From: Propioniciclava soli
Lineage (GTDB): Bacteria; Actinomycetota; Actinomycetes; Propionibacteriales; Propionibacteriaceae
DNA length: 64,000 bases
Direction of reading: 5' to 3'
Assembly (NCBI RefSeq): GCF_014858005.1
Contig: NZ_JACYOT010000011.1
Coordinates: 121,345-185,344, forward strand
Shown here: piece by piece, positions 8,347-17,057 of the stretch
Numbering within the stretch: position 1 is the stretch's first letter
Layout: every line of letters starts with the position of its first letter
Position numbers and translations under genes: made by a program
The notes under the pieces: generated by a model
What the model saw: the letters and a program-made list of their open reading frames with translations, nothing else
What the model was told of the DNA's origin: nothing
Database searches by the model: none

Positions 8347-8435
8347 CGACGAAAATCGAGCACTCGATTTTGGGCGAGTTCAGTGGGACTGCCCTTTTCG
8401 GAACGCAGACGCGATCGAGTGGCGAGTTTTCGTCG
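8347..8435. repeat. Inverted repeat with 22-bp arms and an inner palindrome
   Basis: Arms at 8347-8368 and 8414-8435 pair in reverse complement in all but the central few positions (outer CGACGAAAA and inner ACTCGAT identical). Inside the left arm AAAATCGAG-CA-CTCGATTTT (8352-8371) is itself a perfect 9-bp hairpin. The segment is more AT-rich than its surroundings and lies between the AroE-like promoter and the phased array. No coding potential is seen. It could be a small RNA, a cis-regulatory hairpin or remnant mobile DNA. Confidence 0.6.
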
Positions 8436-8520
8436 CGAACCTCGGCACACCCCTGGTCAGCTTGCAACCGGCGGGGTGCCGGGTGCCTCGCGGGAGGGTT
8501 CACCCGGACCATTTCGGTGC

Positions 8521-8740
8521 GACGTGGCGCATTCCGGCCTCACGTGGCGCACCTGCACCCCACGTGGCGCAGCGCACGTCACCTTGCGGCCCCTGCAAGG
8601 GCCGCCGGGTGAGCTCCACTGCGCCACGTGACTCGGAGGTGCGCCGCGTGGGCCCACGCTGCGCCGCGTGCGTCCGGAGGGCGCCACGTCAGCCCACGCT
8701 GCGCCACGTGCGTCCGGAGGGCGCCACGTCAGCCCCAGGT
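8521..8740. repeat. 20-bp-phased inverted array, element 1
   Basis: The left arm has NACGTGGCGC at 8521, 8541 and 8561, exactly 20 bp apart. The right arm has the reverse complement GCGCCRCGTN at 8621, 8641, 8661, 8681, 8701 and 8721, again exactly 20 bp apart. The 10 bp between cores vary. The centre (8580-8630) holds a hairpin, 8580-8592 against 8599-8611 with a 6-nt loop. Positions 8651-8690 and 8691-8730 are a 40-bp near-duplication. The element fills the non-coding space between the AroE-like promoter region and the 3' end of the DUF2252 gene. A related element is at 48673-48895. Confidence 0.9.
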
Positions 8741-8789
8741 GAGCCGTCGGCAGCCCGGCCGCCCCGGCGGCCACAGCAACCAACCCGCC

Positions 8790-10190
8790 TCAGGCGGTCG
8801 GCAGGCGTCCGGTCTTCACCGCCTTGACGAGCTGGGCGTGGTCCGCCTCGGTCTGGTCGGCGTAGTCGCGGGCGAACGCGGCGAAGGCGTCGGCGGGGGT
8901 GTCCGACTTGCCCAGATAGCCCGAGATCACCGACGCCCCCGAGGTGCGCGCGTGACCCTTGGCCAACAGGTGACCGACGATGCCGGCGTAGTCGACCAAG
9001 GCGGTGGCGCTCATCGCGTCCAGGGGGACGCCGCCCTTCATGTTGCGGAACTGGCGCACGTAGTACTGGTGCTCGCCCACCGTCGTCCAGCCCAGCAGGG
9101 GGTCGGAGACCGTCTGGAGCTGCTGCTGGTACTCCACGACGCGCTGCCCCTGGTGGGCGTGGCGGGCGGTGTCGCCGTGCACGAACGGTGCCAGCACGGA
9201 GCGGCGGGCCTCCTTCAACTGCAGGAACAACACGTCGTCCGGACGCGAGCCCACCAGCAGCGCCACCCAGGCCCGCAACCCCACCGACCCGACGCCGACC
9301 ACCTTGTGCGCGATGTCGTGCAGCGTGTAGCCGCCGACGATCCGGCGCCACTGGGGCGTCAACGTCGCGAGGTAGGCGTCCAGCCCCTCCGCGAGCGCCT
9401 CGAACTCCTCCTCGGACGGGTGGGTGACGACCGGGGGGTCCTCGGCGATGCGCGTCGAGGCGGCGTCGCCGGTCAGCTTGGGCAGGTGCCGGTCCGATGT
9501 CCGCTTGCGGGCCGCCTTCGCGGCGCGCTCGATCTCGTCGCGCAGGGAGGTCTCGGTCACGGTGTCGCCGAGCGATTCGACGTCGAGGTGGTTGTACGCC
9601 CGCCACAACAGCGGCTGCTTGGAGAGGAAGCTCACCTCGTCGCGGTAGGCGCGCACGCAGGCGTGGACCGCCTCGTCGCACGCGTCCTCCGATGCCCCGT
9701 TGTCGCGGCCCAGCACCCAGATGGACGCCACGAGCCGCCGCAGATCCCACTCCCAGGCACCGGTGTGGGCCTCGTCGAAGTCGTTGAGGTCGATCACGAG
9801 CGCGCCCTCGGGCGAGCGGTAGAACCCGATGTTGCCGATGTGCGCGTCGCCGCACGCCGTGGTCTGGACGCCGGTGCTCGGCAGGTGTGCCACGTCCCAC
9901 GCCATGAGGTTCGCCGTCCCCCGCAGCAGCCCAAACGGTGAGGCCGCCATGCGGGCGGTGCGGACGCCGAGCAGCCACTCCAGGCGTCCCTCATGGGTGC
10001 GCTCGATGATGTCGACGACGCCCGGGCGGTCGGGGGTGGGCTGCCAGCGGCCCAGCAACGTGTGCGGCGTCACCGCACGCAGCTTCTTGCCGTGAACCAC
10101 CCGTTCGCCTCGGTCGGACGCCGGGATGCGGAACGACGTGAAGGCGTCCGCCAGGTGCAGGCTTGGGTCAGCGGTGCGGGTCTCGGGCAT
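8790..10190 (-). CDS. DUF2252 family protein, kinase-like fold
   Basis: A 466-aa cytosolic protein of the actinobacterial DUF2252 family, whose biochemical role is not established. It has kinase-like landmarks: CGDAHIGNIGFY (aminoglycoside-phosphotransferase-like catalytic loop) followed by DLNDFDEAHTGAWEWDLRRL, the usual metal-binding Asp block. The C-terminal half shows the family's conserved YYVRQFRNMKGG. ATG 10190 has GAGGAGGT at good distance, unlike the leaderless genes nearby. A phosphotransferase role is an inference from the motifs. Transcription runs toward the phased array at 8521-8740. Confidence 0.85.
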   Translation of the reverse strand: MPETRTADPSLHLADAFTSFRIPASDRGERVVHGKKLRAVTPHTLLGRWQPTPDRPGVVDIIERTHEGRLEWLLGVRTARMAASPFGLLRGTANLMAWDVAHLPSTGVQTTACGDAHIGNIGFYRSPEGALVIDLNDFDEAHTGAWEWDLRRLVASIWVLGRDNGASEDACDEAVHACVRAYRDEVSFLSKQPLLWRAYNHLDVESLGDTVTETSLRDEIERAAKAARKRTSDRHLPKLTGDAASTRIAEDPPVVTHPSEEEFEALAEGLDAYLATLTPQWRRIVGGYTLHDIAHKVVGVGSVGLRAWVALLVGSRPDDVLFLQLKEARRSVLAPFVHGDTARHAHQGQRVVEYQQQLQTVSDPLLGWTTVGEHQYYVRQFRNMKGGVPLDAMSATALVDYAGIVGHLLAKGHARTSGASVISGYLGKSDTPADAFAAFARDYADQTEADHAQLVKAVKTGRLPTA

Positions 10191-10240
10191 GGCACCTCCT
10201 CACCCGCATCGTAGGACGCCCCAGTCTCGGCGCCGGCCGG

Positions 10241-10246
10241 TAGGGT
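10241..10246 (+). promoter_or_regulatory. Leaderless -10 box for the 4-TM protein gene
   Basis: TAGGGT with a 7-nt gap to GTG 10254. It supports that start over the earlier in-frame GTG at 10245, which lies inside the promoter-to-start gap. Confidence 0.5.
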
Positions 10247-10253
10247 GTGCGCC

Positions 10254-10676
10254 GTGGCAGTCGTGACGCTTGAGCCCCTGTTGTCCCACAAGGTCTTCCG
10301 GTGGGCGTCCGGCGTCAGCGCGTTGGTGGCGCTCGCCATGCTGGGCCTCGGCGTCGCGGTGTGGCTGGGCCAGCCGACTCTGCTGGGTTCGCACCAGGCG
10401 ACCGGCTACGTGTTCATGGTGACGACGCTCATCGCCGCGTTGTCGTCCCTGAGCTACGGGCGCCAGGCACGCAAGAAGGGCCTGGTCATGCACGGGTTCA
10501 GCGTGTTCGGGTTGGCCGTGGTGCAGTTCGCGATCGGGGAGCTCCACTGGCGGCCGCCCCACATCATCCTCGGCATTCTCGTCTGCATCGCCGCCGTCGC
10601 GCTGTTCACGCTCTCCCTGCGCCGGCCGCCCTCGGTGGTGACGGCGGCCACGGCGCCCCGCCCCCACGCGGACTGA
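10254..10676 (+). CDS. Hypothetical integral membrane protein, four helices
   Basis: A 140-aa protein not recognised as a named family. Four hydrophobic segments are visible (about residues 18-38, 48-68, 80-97 and 103-122), with a positively charged loop YGRQARKKGL between the second and third and the motif HWRPPHIILG before the fourth. This resembles small four-helix DUF proteins of the inner membrane. It is divergent from DUF2252 and convergent with ilvD (36-bp gap), so genomic context gives no pathway. Confidence 0.65.
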   Translation: MAVVTLEPLLSHKVFRWASGVSALVALAMLGLGVAVWLGQPTLLGSHQATGYVFMVTTLIAALSSLSYGRQARKKGLVMHGFSVFGLAVVQFAIGELHWRPPHIILGILVCIAAVALFTLSLRRPPSVVTAATAPRPHAD

Positions 10677-10712
10677 CGCCAATCCCGCGTTCGGACCCGG
10701 CCGGGACCCCGC

Positions 10713-12575
10713 TCAGTCGAGCTGACGCCGCGCGGCACCCTTGTCGGCGCTGAGCGCGAGGGAGGCGTAGATCTTCAGCGCGTTGCTGACCACTCGCTCG
10801 CGCTGCGCCGGACGCCAGCCCGCGACGTCCTGCTCCTCGCGGCGGCGCGTCAACTCCTCGTCGGACACCTCCACGTTGATCGAGCGCTCCGGGATGGAGA
10901 TCGAGATCACGTCGCCGTCGCGGATCAGCCCGATCGCACCACCGGCAGCCGCCTCGGGGCTGATGTGGCCGAGCGACAGCCCCGACGAGCCGCCCGAGAA
11001 GCGCCCGTCGGTGATGAGCGCGCACCTCGGGCCGAGCCCCACGCCCTTGAGGTAGGACGTGGGGTAGAGCATCTCCTGCATGCCCGGGCCGCCCTTCGGG
11101 CCCTCGTAGCGGACGACGACGACATCGCCCTCGACGATCCTGCCGCCGAGGATCATCTCGACGGCCTCCTCCTGGGATTCGGCGACCTTGGCCGGCCCGG
11201 AGAACGTCCACTGGTGCTCGGGGACGCCGGCGCTCTTGACGATCGCCCCGTCCGGAGCGATGTTGCCGGTGAGGACGCCAAGCCCTCCGTCGGTGGTGTA
11301 GGCGTGCTCGACCGAGCGGATGCAGCCGTCGGCGGCGTCGGTGTCGAGATCGGCCCAGCGGTTGGTGGAGCTGAACGCCTCGGTGGTGCGGACGCCACCC
11401 GGCGCCGCGTGCCACAGCTCGAACGACTCCGGCGTGGCCTTGCCGCCGCGGATGTCCCAGTCGTCGAGCCACTGCGCCAGGGAGTCCGCGTGCACCGCGT
11501 GCACCGACTCGTCCAGCAGCCCGCCGCGGCGCAGTTCGCCGAGGATCGCCGGCATGCCACCGGCCCGGTGCACGTCCTCCATGTAGTACTTCGTCGTGTT
11601 CGGCGCGACCTTGCTCAGGCACGGGGTGACGCGGCTGAGCGCGTCAATGTCAGCCATGGTGAAATCGACGCCGGCCTCCTGGGCTGCGGCGAGGATGTGG
11701 AGCACCGTGTTGGTGGAGCCGCCCATCGCGATGTCGAGCCGCATGGCGTTGGCGAAAGCCGCCTTGGTGGCGATCGAGCGGGGCAGCACCGAGGCGTCGT
11801 CCTCGTCGTAGAACCGCTGGGCCAGCTGGACGGACAGGCGTCCGGCCTGCAGGAACAGCTCGCGGCGGGCGGACGCCGTTGCCAGCGTGGAGCCGTTGCC
11901 CGGCAGGGACAGCCCGAGCGCCTCGGTGAGGCAGTTCATCGAGTTGGCGGTGAACATGCCCGAGCAGGAGCCACACGTGGGGCAGGCGTTGGCCTCGATC
12001 GCGGCGATCTGCTCGTCGGAGACCGACTCGTCGACGGCCTTGACCATGGCGTCGATGAGGTCGAGGCGCTCGTTGCCGCCCTCATCGGGCGCCCCCGAGA
12101 TGACCTTGTCTCCCAGCAGGCGGCCGGCCTCCATCGGCCCACCGGAGACGAACACGGTCGGGATGTTCAGCCGCAGCGCGGCCAGCAGCATGCCGGGGGT
12201 GATCTTGTCGCAGTTCGAGATGCACACGAGGGCGTCGGCGCAGTGGGCGTTCACCATGAACTCCACGGCGTCGGCGATCACCTCGCGGCTCGGCAGCGAG
12301 TAGAGCATGCCGCCGTGGCCCATGGCGATGCCGTCGTCGACCGCAATGGTGTTGAATTCGCGTCCGACGCCGCCCGCCTCGCGCACGGCTCCGGCGACGA
12401 GCTGGCCCATGTCCTTCAGGTGCACATGGCCGGGCACGAACTGGGTGAAGCTGTTCGCGATCGCCACGATCGGCTTGCCGAAGTCGGATTCGCCCATGCC
12501 CGTCGCGCGCCACAGCGCGCGGGCGCCGGCCATGTTGCGGCCGTGGGTGGACGTGCGGGAACGGAGCTGGCCCAT
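10713..12575 (-). CDS. ilvD: Dihydroxy-acid dehydratase
   Basis: A 620-aa Fe-S enzyme that dehydrates 2,3-dihydroxy-isovalerate and 2,3-dihydroxy-3-methylvalerate in valine and isoleucine synthesis. Seen are the N-terminal [23 protein letters not shown], the cluster and substrate blocks [12 protein letters not shown] and [32 protein letters not shown], and the C-terminal [20 protein letters not shown] with [10 protein letters not shown]. Full length and intact. A ribosome binding site (GAGGAGG) precedes ATG 12575. No other branched-chain gene is adjacent, so ilvD stands alone here. Confidence 0.97.
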   Translation of the reverse strand: MGQLRSRTSTHGRNMAGARALWRATGMGESDFGKPIVAIANSFTQFVPGHVHLKDMGQLVAGAVREAGGVGREFNTIAVDDGIAMGHGGMLYSLPSREVIADAVEFMVNAHCADALVCISNCDKITPGMLLAALRLNIPTVFVSGGPMEAGRLLGDKVISGAPDEGGNERLDLIDAMVKAVDESVSDEQIAAIEANACPTCGSCSGMFTANSMNCLTEALGLSLPGNGSTLATASARRELFLQAGRLSVQLAQRFYDEDDASVLPRSIATKAAFANAMRLDIAMGGSTNTVLHILAAAQEAGVDFTMADIDALSRVTPCLSKVAPNTTKYYMEDVHRAGGMPAILGELRRGGLLDESVHAVHADSLAQWLDDWDIRGGKATPESFELWHAAPGGVRTTEAFSSTNRWADLDTDAADGCIRSVEHAYTTDGGLGVLTGNIAPDGAIVKSAGVPEHQWTFSGPAKVAESQEEAVEMILGGRIVEGDVVVVRYEGPKGGPGMQEMLYPTSYLKGVGLGPRCALITDGRFSGGSSGLSLGHISPEAAAGGAIGLIRDGDVISISIPERSINVEVSDEELTRRREEQDVAGWRPAQRERVVSNALKIYASLALSADKGAARRQLD

Positions 12576-12690
12576 CGATCCTCCTCGCGAAGACGGACCC
12601 GCCCAGCGTAGTCGCCCCGCCGCTGGGCCGGCCGAGCCGGTCCCGAACGCGGACGCCCTCCCTCGGCTCGCGCGCCGATGGCTCCTGCGC

Positions 12691-13203
12691 TCAGCGCCGC
12701 GGCGTCACCCAGATGGTGATGTTGCAGTGGACGGATTCGACGCCGGCGGCGTCCACCAGACTGACGGGCACGACGACGTCGACGCCGGACGTGATCGCCG
12801 CGAAGTCGGGCAGGGGGTCGAGGGACGCCGTGGCCGTCAGCCCACCGCGGGTCTTGGCCTGGTACTGCGCGGTCATGGCCTTGGGGATCCAGCGGTGCGT
12901 GGGCGGCACGGTCGCCTCGGCGAGCATCCCCATCGCCACCTCGGCGAGGTTGCACGCGGCGATGGCGTGGAACGTGCCGATGTGGTTGCGGACGCCCCAC
13001 CACACCGGTGCGGTGACGACGCACCGGCCCGGCTCCAGCACGCGCACGTGGGGCAGCACCGTCCGGAAGTAGGGCGCCTTCAGCGCCACCGCCGCCGAGA
13101 ACAGCCGCGTGCCCACGCCGGGGGGTAGGCGCTGCGTGCGCTGCCACAGCCCCCACGTGTTCGTCAGCGAGGTGCGGCCCGGTGGCGCGGATCGGGTTCC
13201 CAT
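12691..13203 (-). CDS. DUF4442 hotdog-fold thioesterase-like protein
   Basis: A 170-aa protein that fits the DUF4442/PaaI-like hotdog group, putative acyl-CoA thioesterases. Visible blocks are [28 protein letters not shown] (the long hotdog helix with its conserved Asn/His), [14 protein letters not shown] and the closing strand [15 protein letters not shown] 13203 was chosen because it directly precedes the family-like start MGTRSAPPG and lies 8 nt from a minus-strand TAGGCT. It shares a promoter core with the divergent membrane-protein gene. Substrate unknown. Confidence 0.75.
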   Translation of the reverse strand: MGTRSAPPGRTSLTNTWGLWQRTQRLPPGVGTRLFSAAVALKAPYFRTVLPHVRVLEPGRCVVTAPVWWGVRNHIGTFHAIAACNLAEVAMGMLAEATVPPTHRWIPKAMTAQYQAKTRGGLTATASLDPLPDFAAITSGVDVVVPVSLVDAAGVESVHCNITIWVTPRR

Positions 13204-13211
13204 GGATGGGC

Positions 13212-13221
13212 AGCCTAGGCT
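13212..13221. promoter_or_regulatory. Shared bidirectional -10 palindrome AGCCTAGGCT
   Basis: The palindrome reads TAGGCT on both strands. Rightward it ends 7 nt before ATG 13229; leftward it ends 8 nt before ATG 13203. One overlapping core may therefore drive two divergent, nearly leaderless genes. Confidence 0.5.
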
Positions 13222-13228
13222 GGGGAGC

Positions 13229-14437
13229 ATGATCTGGGCCACCACCCTCGCCATCGCGACCGTGGTCGTCGCCGTGCTGCGCATCGTGATCGCGTTCCGC
13301 AGCAAGGATGCCCCCGGCAACGAGACCGTCGCGGTGGCCTTCGCGCCGCCCCGCGCGCTCTCACCCGGGCTGTCGGCGCAGTTGCGCCGCGACGTCAAGG
13401 GCAGCGCCGTCGTCCCCGCCGAGATCCTTGATCTCGCGCTCAAGGGGGTGTGGCAGGTCGGCGTCCGTGATGACGCGGACGCCGCCCCCGCCGACCCGTA
13501 CGCCCGGACGCCGCAGCGCCCCGCGGGCGGATCCAAGACGTGGTTCGTGCAGCGGAACTCGCTCGACGAGCCGGCCCTGGAGCCCGTGCCGCTGCAGATC
13601 TATCGGGGCATCTTCCCGCCCGGTTCGATGGAGCTGAGCGCCGACCTGGTCGCCGACCGCGAGACGCGGCTCGGGTTCTCCAACGCGCTGCACGAGGCCT
13701 GGTACGAGGTCAACCGGCGCGGCTGGGTGGAGCGCACGGCGTCCGCCGGCCACGCGCTGGTGCGGGCGGGCGGCTGGCTCATCCCGATGCTGGCGCTGGT
13801 GGCGTTCCTCGGCCTGAGCAACGCGGCGGCCGCCCCAGTACTCGCCTTCGCGTTCCTTGGCGGCCTGGCCACGAACCTCATCAAGGTCCGCCCGTGGCGG
13901 CTCACCGGGGAGGGCCGCCGCCTCAACGACGAGCTCGACGGGCTCAAGCACTACATGACCCTCGCCGAGGCGGACCGCCTGAAGGCCCTCCAGGCCCCCG
14001 ACACCGCCACGCGGCTGCCGGCCGTGCAGGGCCGTGGCGAGATCGCGAAGCTCCACGAGCGGCTGCTGCCCTACGCGGTGCTGTTCGGCATCCTGCCCCA
14101 GTGGTCGGAGGTCGTGGCACACGATCTGGAGGAGGCCGACCTGGCGCCGGTCTGGTTCGTCCTGCCGGCCTACGACGCGTTCACCCTCATGACGTGGGCG
14201 GCGTTCGCGGACGCCGGCGGCCTGGGTGCGCTGGGCGACATGGGCAATTTCGACGCCGACGTCGGCGCGGACACCGGCATGGACGCCCTCGACGGCGGCG
14301 GGCTGGGCGAAGGTGGCATGGCTGACGGTGGCGACGGTGGCGGTGGTCTGTTCGGCGGCGACGGCGGCGATGGTGGCGGCTTCTTCGGAGGTGGGGGCGA
14401 CGGCGGGGGCGTCGACTTCGGCGGGTTCGACTTCTGA
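13229..14437 (+). CDS. DUF2207-like membrane protein with glycine-rich tail
   Basis: A 402-aa protein. It has one N-terminal helix (MIWATTLAIATVVVAVLRIV), a cytosolic stretch, a helix pair (about residues 178-218, containing GGWLIPMLALVAFLGL), then FLRPWRLTGEGR-like PWRLTGEGRRLNDELDGLKHYM and a HERLLPYAVLFG block. These last features match the C-terminal half of DUF2207 (YciQ-like) membrane proteins. The usual signal peptide and extracellular beta-domain of that family are missing. The last ~60 residues are almost only Gly/Asp/Phe (GGDGGGFFGGGGDGGG), as is common at DUF2207 C-termini. Function unknown; the family is thought to act at the cell envelope. Confidence 0.7.
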   Translation: MIWATTLAIATVVVAVLRIVIAFRSKDAPGNETVAVAFAPPRALSPGLSAQLRRDVKGSAVVPAEILDLALKGVWQVGVRDDADAAPADPYARTPQRPAGGSKTWFVQRNSLDEPALEPVPLQIYRGIFPPGSMELSADLVADRETRLGFSNALHEAWYEVNRRGWVERTASAGHALVRAGGWLIPMLALVAFLGLSNAAAAPVLAFAFLGGLATNLIKVRPWRLTGEGRRLNDELDGLKHYMTLAEADRLKALQAPDTATRLPAVQGRGEIAKLHERLLPYAVLFGILPQWSEVVAHDLEEADLAPVWFVLPAYDAFTLMTWAAFADAGGLGALGDMGNFDADVGADTGMDALDGGGLGEGGMADGGDGGGGLFGGDGGDGGGFFGGGGDGGGVDFGGFDF

Positions 14438-14492
14438 GGCGCGTGACAGGGTCGCGTCCGTGTCAGGGCGTGCCCGTGACAGGATCGTGCCC

Positions 14493-15689
14493 GTGACTGA
14501 TCGCCTCACACTCGCCGCCACGCTCACGGGGCCCGACCGGCCCGGCATCACCGCCGCGCTGATGGGGGCCATCGCCGGGCTCGGCACGGAGGTGCTGGAC
14601 CTGGAGCAGGTGCTGGTCCGCGGGCAGGTGACGATCGCGGTGCTGCTCGGATCGCTGCCGGAGGATCTCGACACCCTCGAGGACCGCCTCGCCGGCACCT
14701 GCGCCCGCCTCGGGTACCGGCTCAGCATCGACGAGGGCGTCGGCGACAACCCGCCCCGCGCCCGCCGGGTCGTGGTGTCGCTGCTCGGACGCCCCCTGCG
14801 CGCCACCCACCTCGCGGAGGCCGGACGGGTCATCGCCGAGCACGGCGGCACCATCGACCGCATCCGGCGGCTCTCGCGGACCCCCATGACGACGCTGGAG
14901 TTCATCGTCTCCGGCACCGACGTCGATCGGCTCCGGCCGGCTCTCGCCGCCACTGCTGCGGAGACCGGCTTCGACGTGTCGGTGTCGCCAGCCGGCCTGT
15001 CGCGCCAGGGGCGACGCCTGGTGGTGATGGACGTCGACTCCACCCTGATCCAGGACGAGGTGATCGAGCTGCTGGCCGCCCACGCCGGGCGGGAGGCCGA
15101 GGTGGCGGCCGTCACCGAGGCCGCGATGCGCGGCGAGCTTGATTTCGCCGCCAGCCTGCACCACCGTGTCGCCGCGCTGGCCGGGCTTCCCGAGTCGATC
15201 CTCGCCGACGTCCGCGCCGCCGTCCGGCTCACGCCCGGCGCCCGCACGCTCGTCGCCACGCTGCGCGACCTCGGCTTCGCGGTCGGGGTGGTCTCTGGCG
15301 GCTTCCTCGAGGTGGTCGCGCCGCTGGCGGCCGAGCTGGGCATCACGCACGTCCACGCGAACTCCCTCGAGGTGGCAGACGGGGTGCTCACCGGACGCGT
15401 CGCGGGCCCGGTCGTCGACCGCGCGGCCAAGGCCGAGACGCTTCGGCGCTTCGCGGCGGCCGAGGGGCTGCCGTTGTCGCGGACCGTCGCGATCGGCGAC
15501 GGCGCCAACGACCTCGACATGCTCGCCGCCGCCGGCCTCGGGATCGCCTTCAACGCCAAGCCGGCCGTCCGCGCGTCCGCCGACACCGCGCTCAGCCTGC
15601 CCCACCTGGACGCCGTGCTATACCTGTTGGGGTTCAGCCGCGAGGAGGTCGAGGACGCCGCGGCCGCGCGGGCGGCGTCCGTCGGCTGA
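14493..15689 (+). CDS. serB: Phosphoserine phosphatase with N-terminal ACT domains
   Basis: A 398-aa HAD-family enzyme completing serine biosynthesis by hydrolysing phosphoserine. Residues 1 to about 165 form two ACT-type regulatory domains (LTGPDRPGITAALMGAIAG; VSLLGRPLRATHLAEAGRVI), usually serine-binding. The HAD part starts with VVMDVDSTLIQDE (nucleophile D180, acid D182), then GVVSGGF (Ser) and GDGANDLDML (metal Asp). GTG 14493 is preceded by CAGGAT at 7 nt, a weaker variant of the leaderless box. It ends 6 bp before the convergent MFS gene stop. With sdaA at 36066 the window carries both a maker and a degrader of serine. Confidence 0.95.
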   Translation: MTDRLTLAATLTGPDRPGITAALMGAIAGLGTEVLDLEQVLVRGQVTIAVLLGSLPEDLDTLEDRLAGTCARLGYRLSIDEGVGDNPPRARRVVVSLLGRPLRATHLAEAGRVIAEHGGTIDRIRRLSRTPMTTLEFIVSGTDVDRLRPALAATAAETGFDVSVSPAGLSRQGRRLVVMDVDSTLIQDEVIELLAAHAGREAEVAAVTEAAMRGELDFAASLHHRVAALAGLPESILADVRAAVRLTPGARTLVATLRDLGFAVGVVSGGFLEVVAPLAAELGITHVHANSLEVADGVLTGRVAGPVVDRAAKAETLRRFAAAEGLPLSRTVAIGDGANDLDMLAAAGLGIAFNAKPAVRASADTALSLPHLDAVLYLLGFSREEVEDAAAARAASVG

Positions 15690-15695
15690 GGCGGC

Positions 15696-16892
15696 TCAGG
15701 CGGGCGTGCGGCGTCCGATCACGACCCACGGGATGATCGCGAGCAGCAGCACCGCGCCGGTGACCATGAACGCCCAGCCGAACCCCAGCACCTCGGCGAT
15801 GATGCCGGCGACCAGCGTGCCGCCGATCGAGCCGAGGTCGCCGGCCATGGAGTAGGTGCTCAGAGCGGAGCCGCCGTTGCGGTCGGCGCCGATGAGGTCG
15901 GCCATCTGGGCCTGCATGGCGGGCATGATCATGGACGCCCCCAGCCCGGCCACCGCGGAGAGGCCCAGATAGAACAGCGGCGTCGTCGACCAGCCAAACA
16001 CCAGGTTCGCCAGCCCGGAGACGGTGAGGCCGACCATGAGGACGGGGCGGCGTCCGACGGCGTCCACGAAGCGACCAGTGAATTGTTGGGCGATGGCGTT
16101 GGCGAGGGCGTACACGGTGAGCGCCATGCCGGACATCGCGACGCCGAGGGTGGGCACCGCGGCGGCCATGAGGGGGATGAGGGAGATGCGGACGCCGAAG
16201 TTGGTCCAGCCGTTGGCGAATCCCGTGACCAACAGCGAGCGGTAGATCGGGTCGCGCACCACGTCGGCGAGCAGGACGCGGGGGCGGACGTCGTCGGCGG
16301 CCTCGCGTCCGCCGGCGCCGCGGAGGAAGACCGCGACGAACGTGGTGGCGATCAGCAGCATGACCCCGTAGATGAGGAACGGGACGCGGAAGCCGAAGCC
16401 AGCCAGCAGCGAGCCGAGGATCGGGCCGCAGATGTTGCCGAGCAGGAAGGCCGAGCCGTACAGCCCCGACGTCCGACCGCGGGCCTCCGGCGGGGCGAGC
16501 CGCACCATGAGGCCCATGGACGCCACCGTGAACGTCACCGAGCCCAAGCCGCCGAGGGCGCGCCAGATGATGAGATCCCAATATCCCTGCGCAAAGGCGC
16601 ACCCGAACGAGCTGAGGGCGACGACGAACAGGCCGGCCACGTAGGTCCAGCGTTCGCCGAAGCGGGCCATGAGCGGGCCGGTGGCGGGAGCGAAGGCGAG
16701 GCGGGTGACGGCGAAGACCGTGACGATCGCGGACGCCGCCGCCACGCCGACGTTGAACGACTGGGCGTACTGGGGGAGCACCGGGGCCACGAGGCCGAAG
16801 CCGAGCGCGATCAGCAGTGCCGAGACGACGAGGATCCAGATCTCTCGCGGGATGGGCGTCTTCGTGGGGGTGCGGCTGTCGTCCGAGCTCAC
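15696..16892 (-). CDS. Major facilitator superfamily transporter
   Basis: A 398-aa, 12-helix inner-membrane transporter. From GTG 16892 the protein reads VSSDDSRTPTKTPIPREIW and then the first helix. The DHA-type signature of helix 2-3 is present (RLAFAPATGPLMARFGERW) with its repeat in the second half (GRFVDAVGRRPVLMVG). Motif-C-like glycines (GSAFLLGNICGPILGSLLAG) lie in helix 5, which suggests a proton-driven antiporter such as a drug exporter, but the substrate cannot be told. A longer in-frame extension to 17138 exists but is Arg/His/Pro-rich and not membrane-like, so it was rejected. Confidence 0.85.
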   Translation of the reverse strand: MSSDDSRTPTKTPIPREIWILVVSALLIALGFGLVAPVLPQYAQSFNVGVAAASAIVTVFAVTRLAFAPATGPLMARFGERWTYVAGLFVVALSSFGCAFAQGYWDLIIWRALGGLGSVTFTVASMGLMVRLAPPEARGRTSGLYGSAFLLGNICGPILGSLLAGFGFRVPFLIYGVMLLIATTFVAVFLRGAGGREAADDVRPRVLLADVVRDPIYRSLLVTGFANGWTNFGVRISLIPLMAAAVPTLGVAMSGMALTVYALANAIAQQFTGRFVDAVGRRPVLMVGLTVSGLANLVFGWSTTPLFYLGLSAVAGLGASMIMPAMQAQMADLIGADRNGGSALSTYSMAGDLGSIGGTLVAGIIAEVLGFGWAFMVTGAVLLLAIIPWVVIGRRTPA

Positions 16893-17045
16893 GCGTCTGC
16901 ACCCCTCGTCCCCGACACCACCTGCTGAGCCTACGCCGCGCGAAGTCGTGGCGCCGCATCGTGTCCTGCGTTGTCGCGAGCGGGTTCGTCGGGGGTTCTC
17001 TGATGGGGCCGGGATGGTCGCGACGAGTGGGGGGTGAGGCTGGGC

Positions 17046-17051
17046 TAGGGT
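17046..17051 (+). promoter_or_regulatory. Leaderless -10 box for the ACT-domain gene
   Basis: TAGGGT, then 6 nt (GAGGCC), then GTG 17058. Confidence 0.6.
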
Positions 17052-17057
17052 GAGGCC

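Noticed and set aside
8521..8740. Mini-CRISPR (10-bp repeat, 10-bp spacer)
   Set aside because: Repeats are far too short, change direction at the centre, and some spacers are themselves duplicated.
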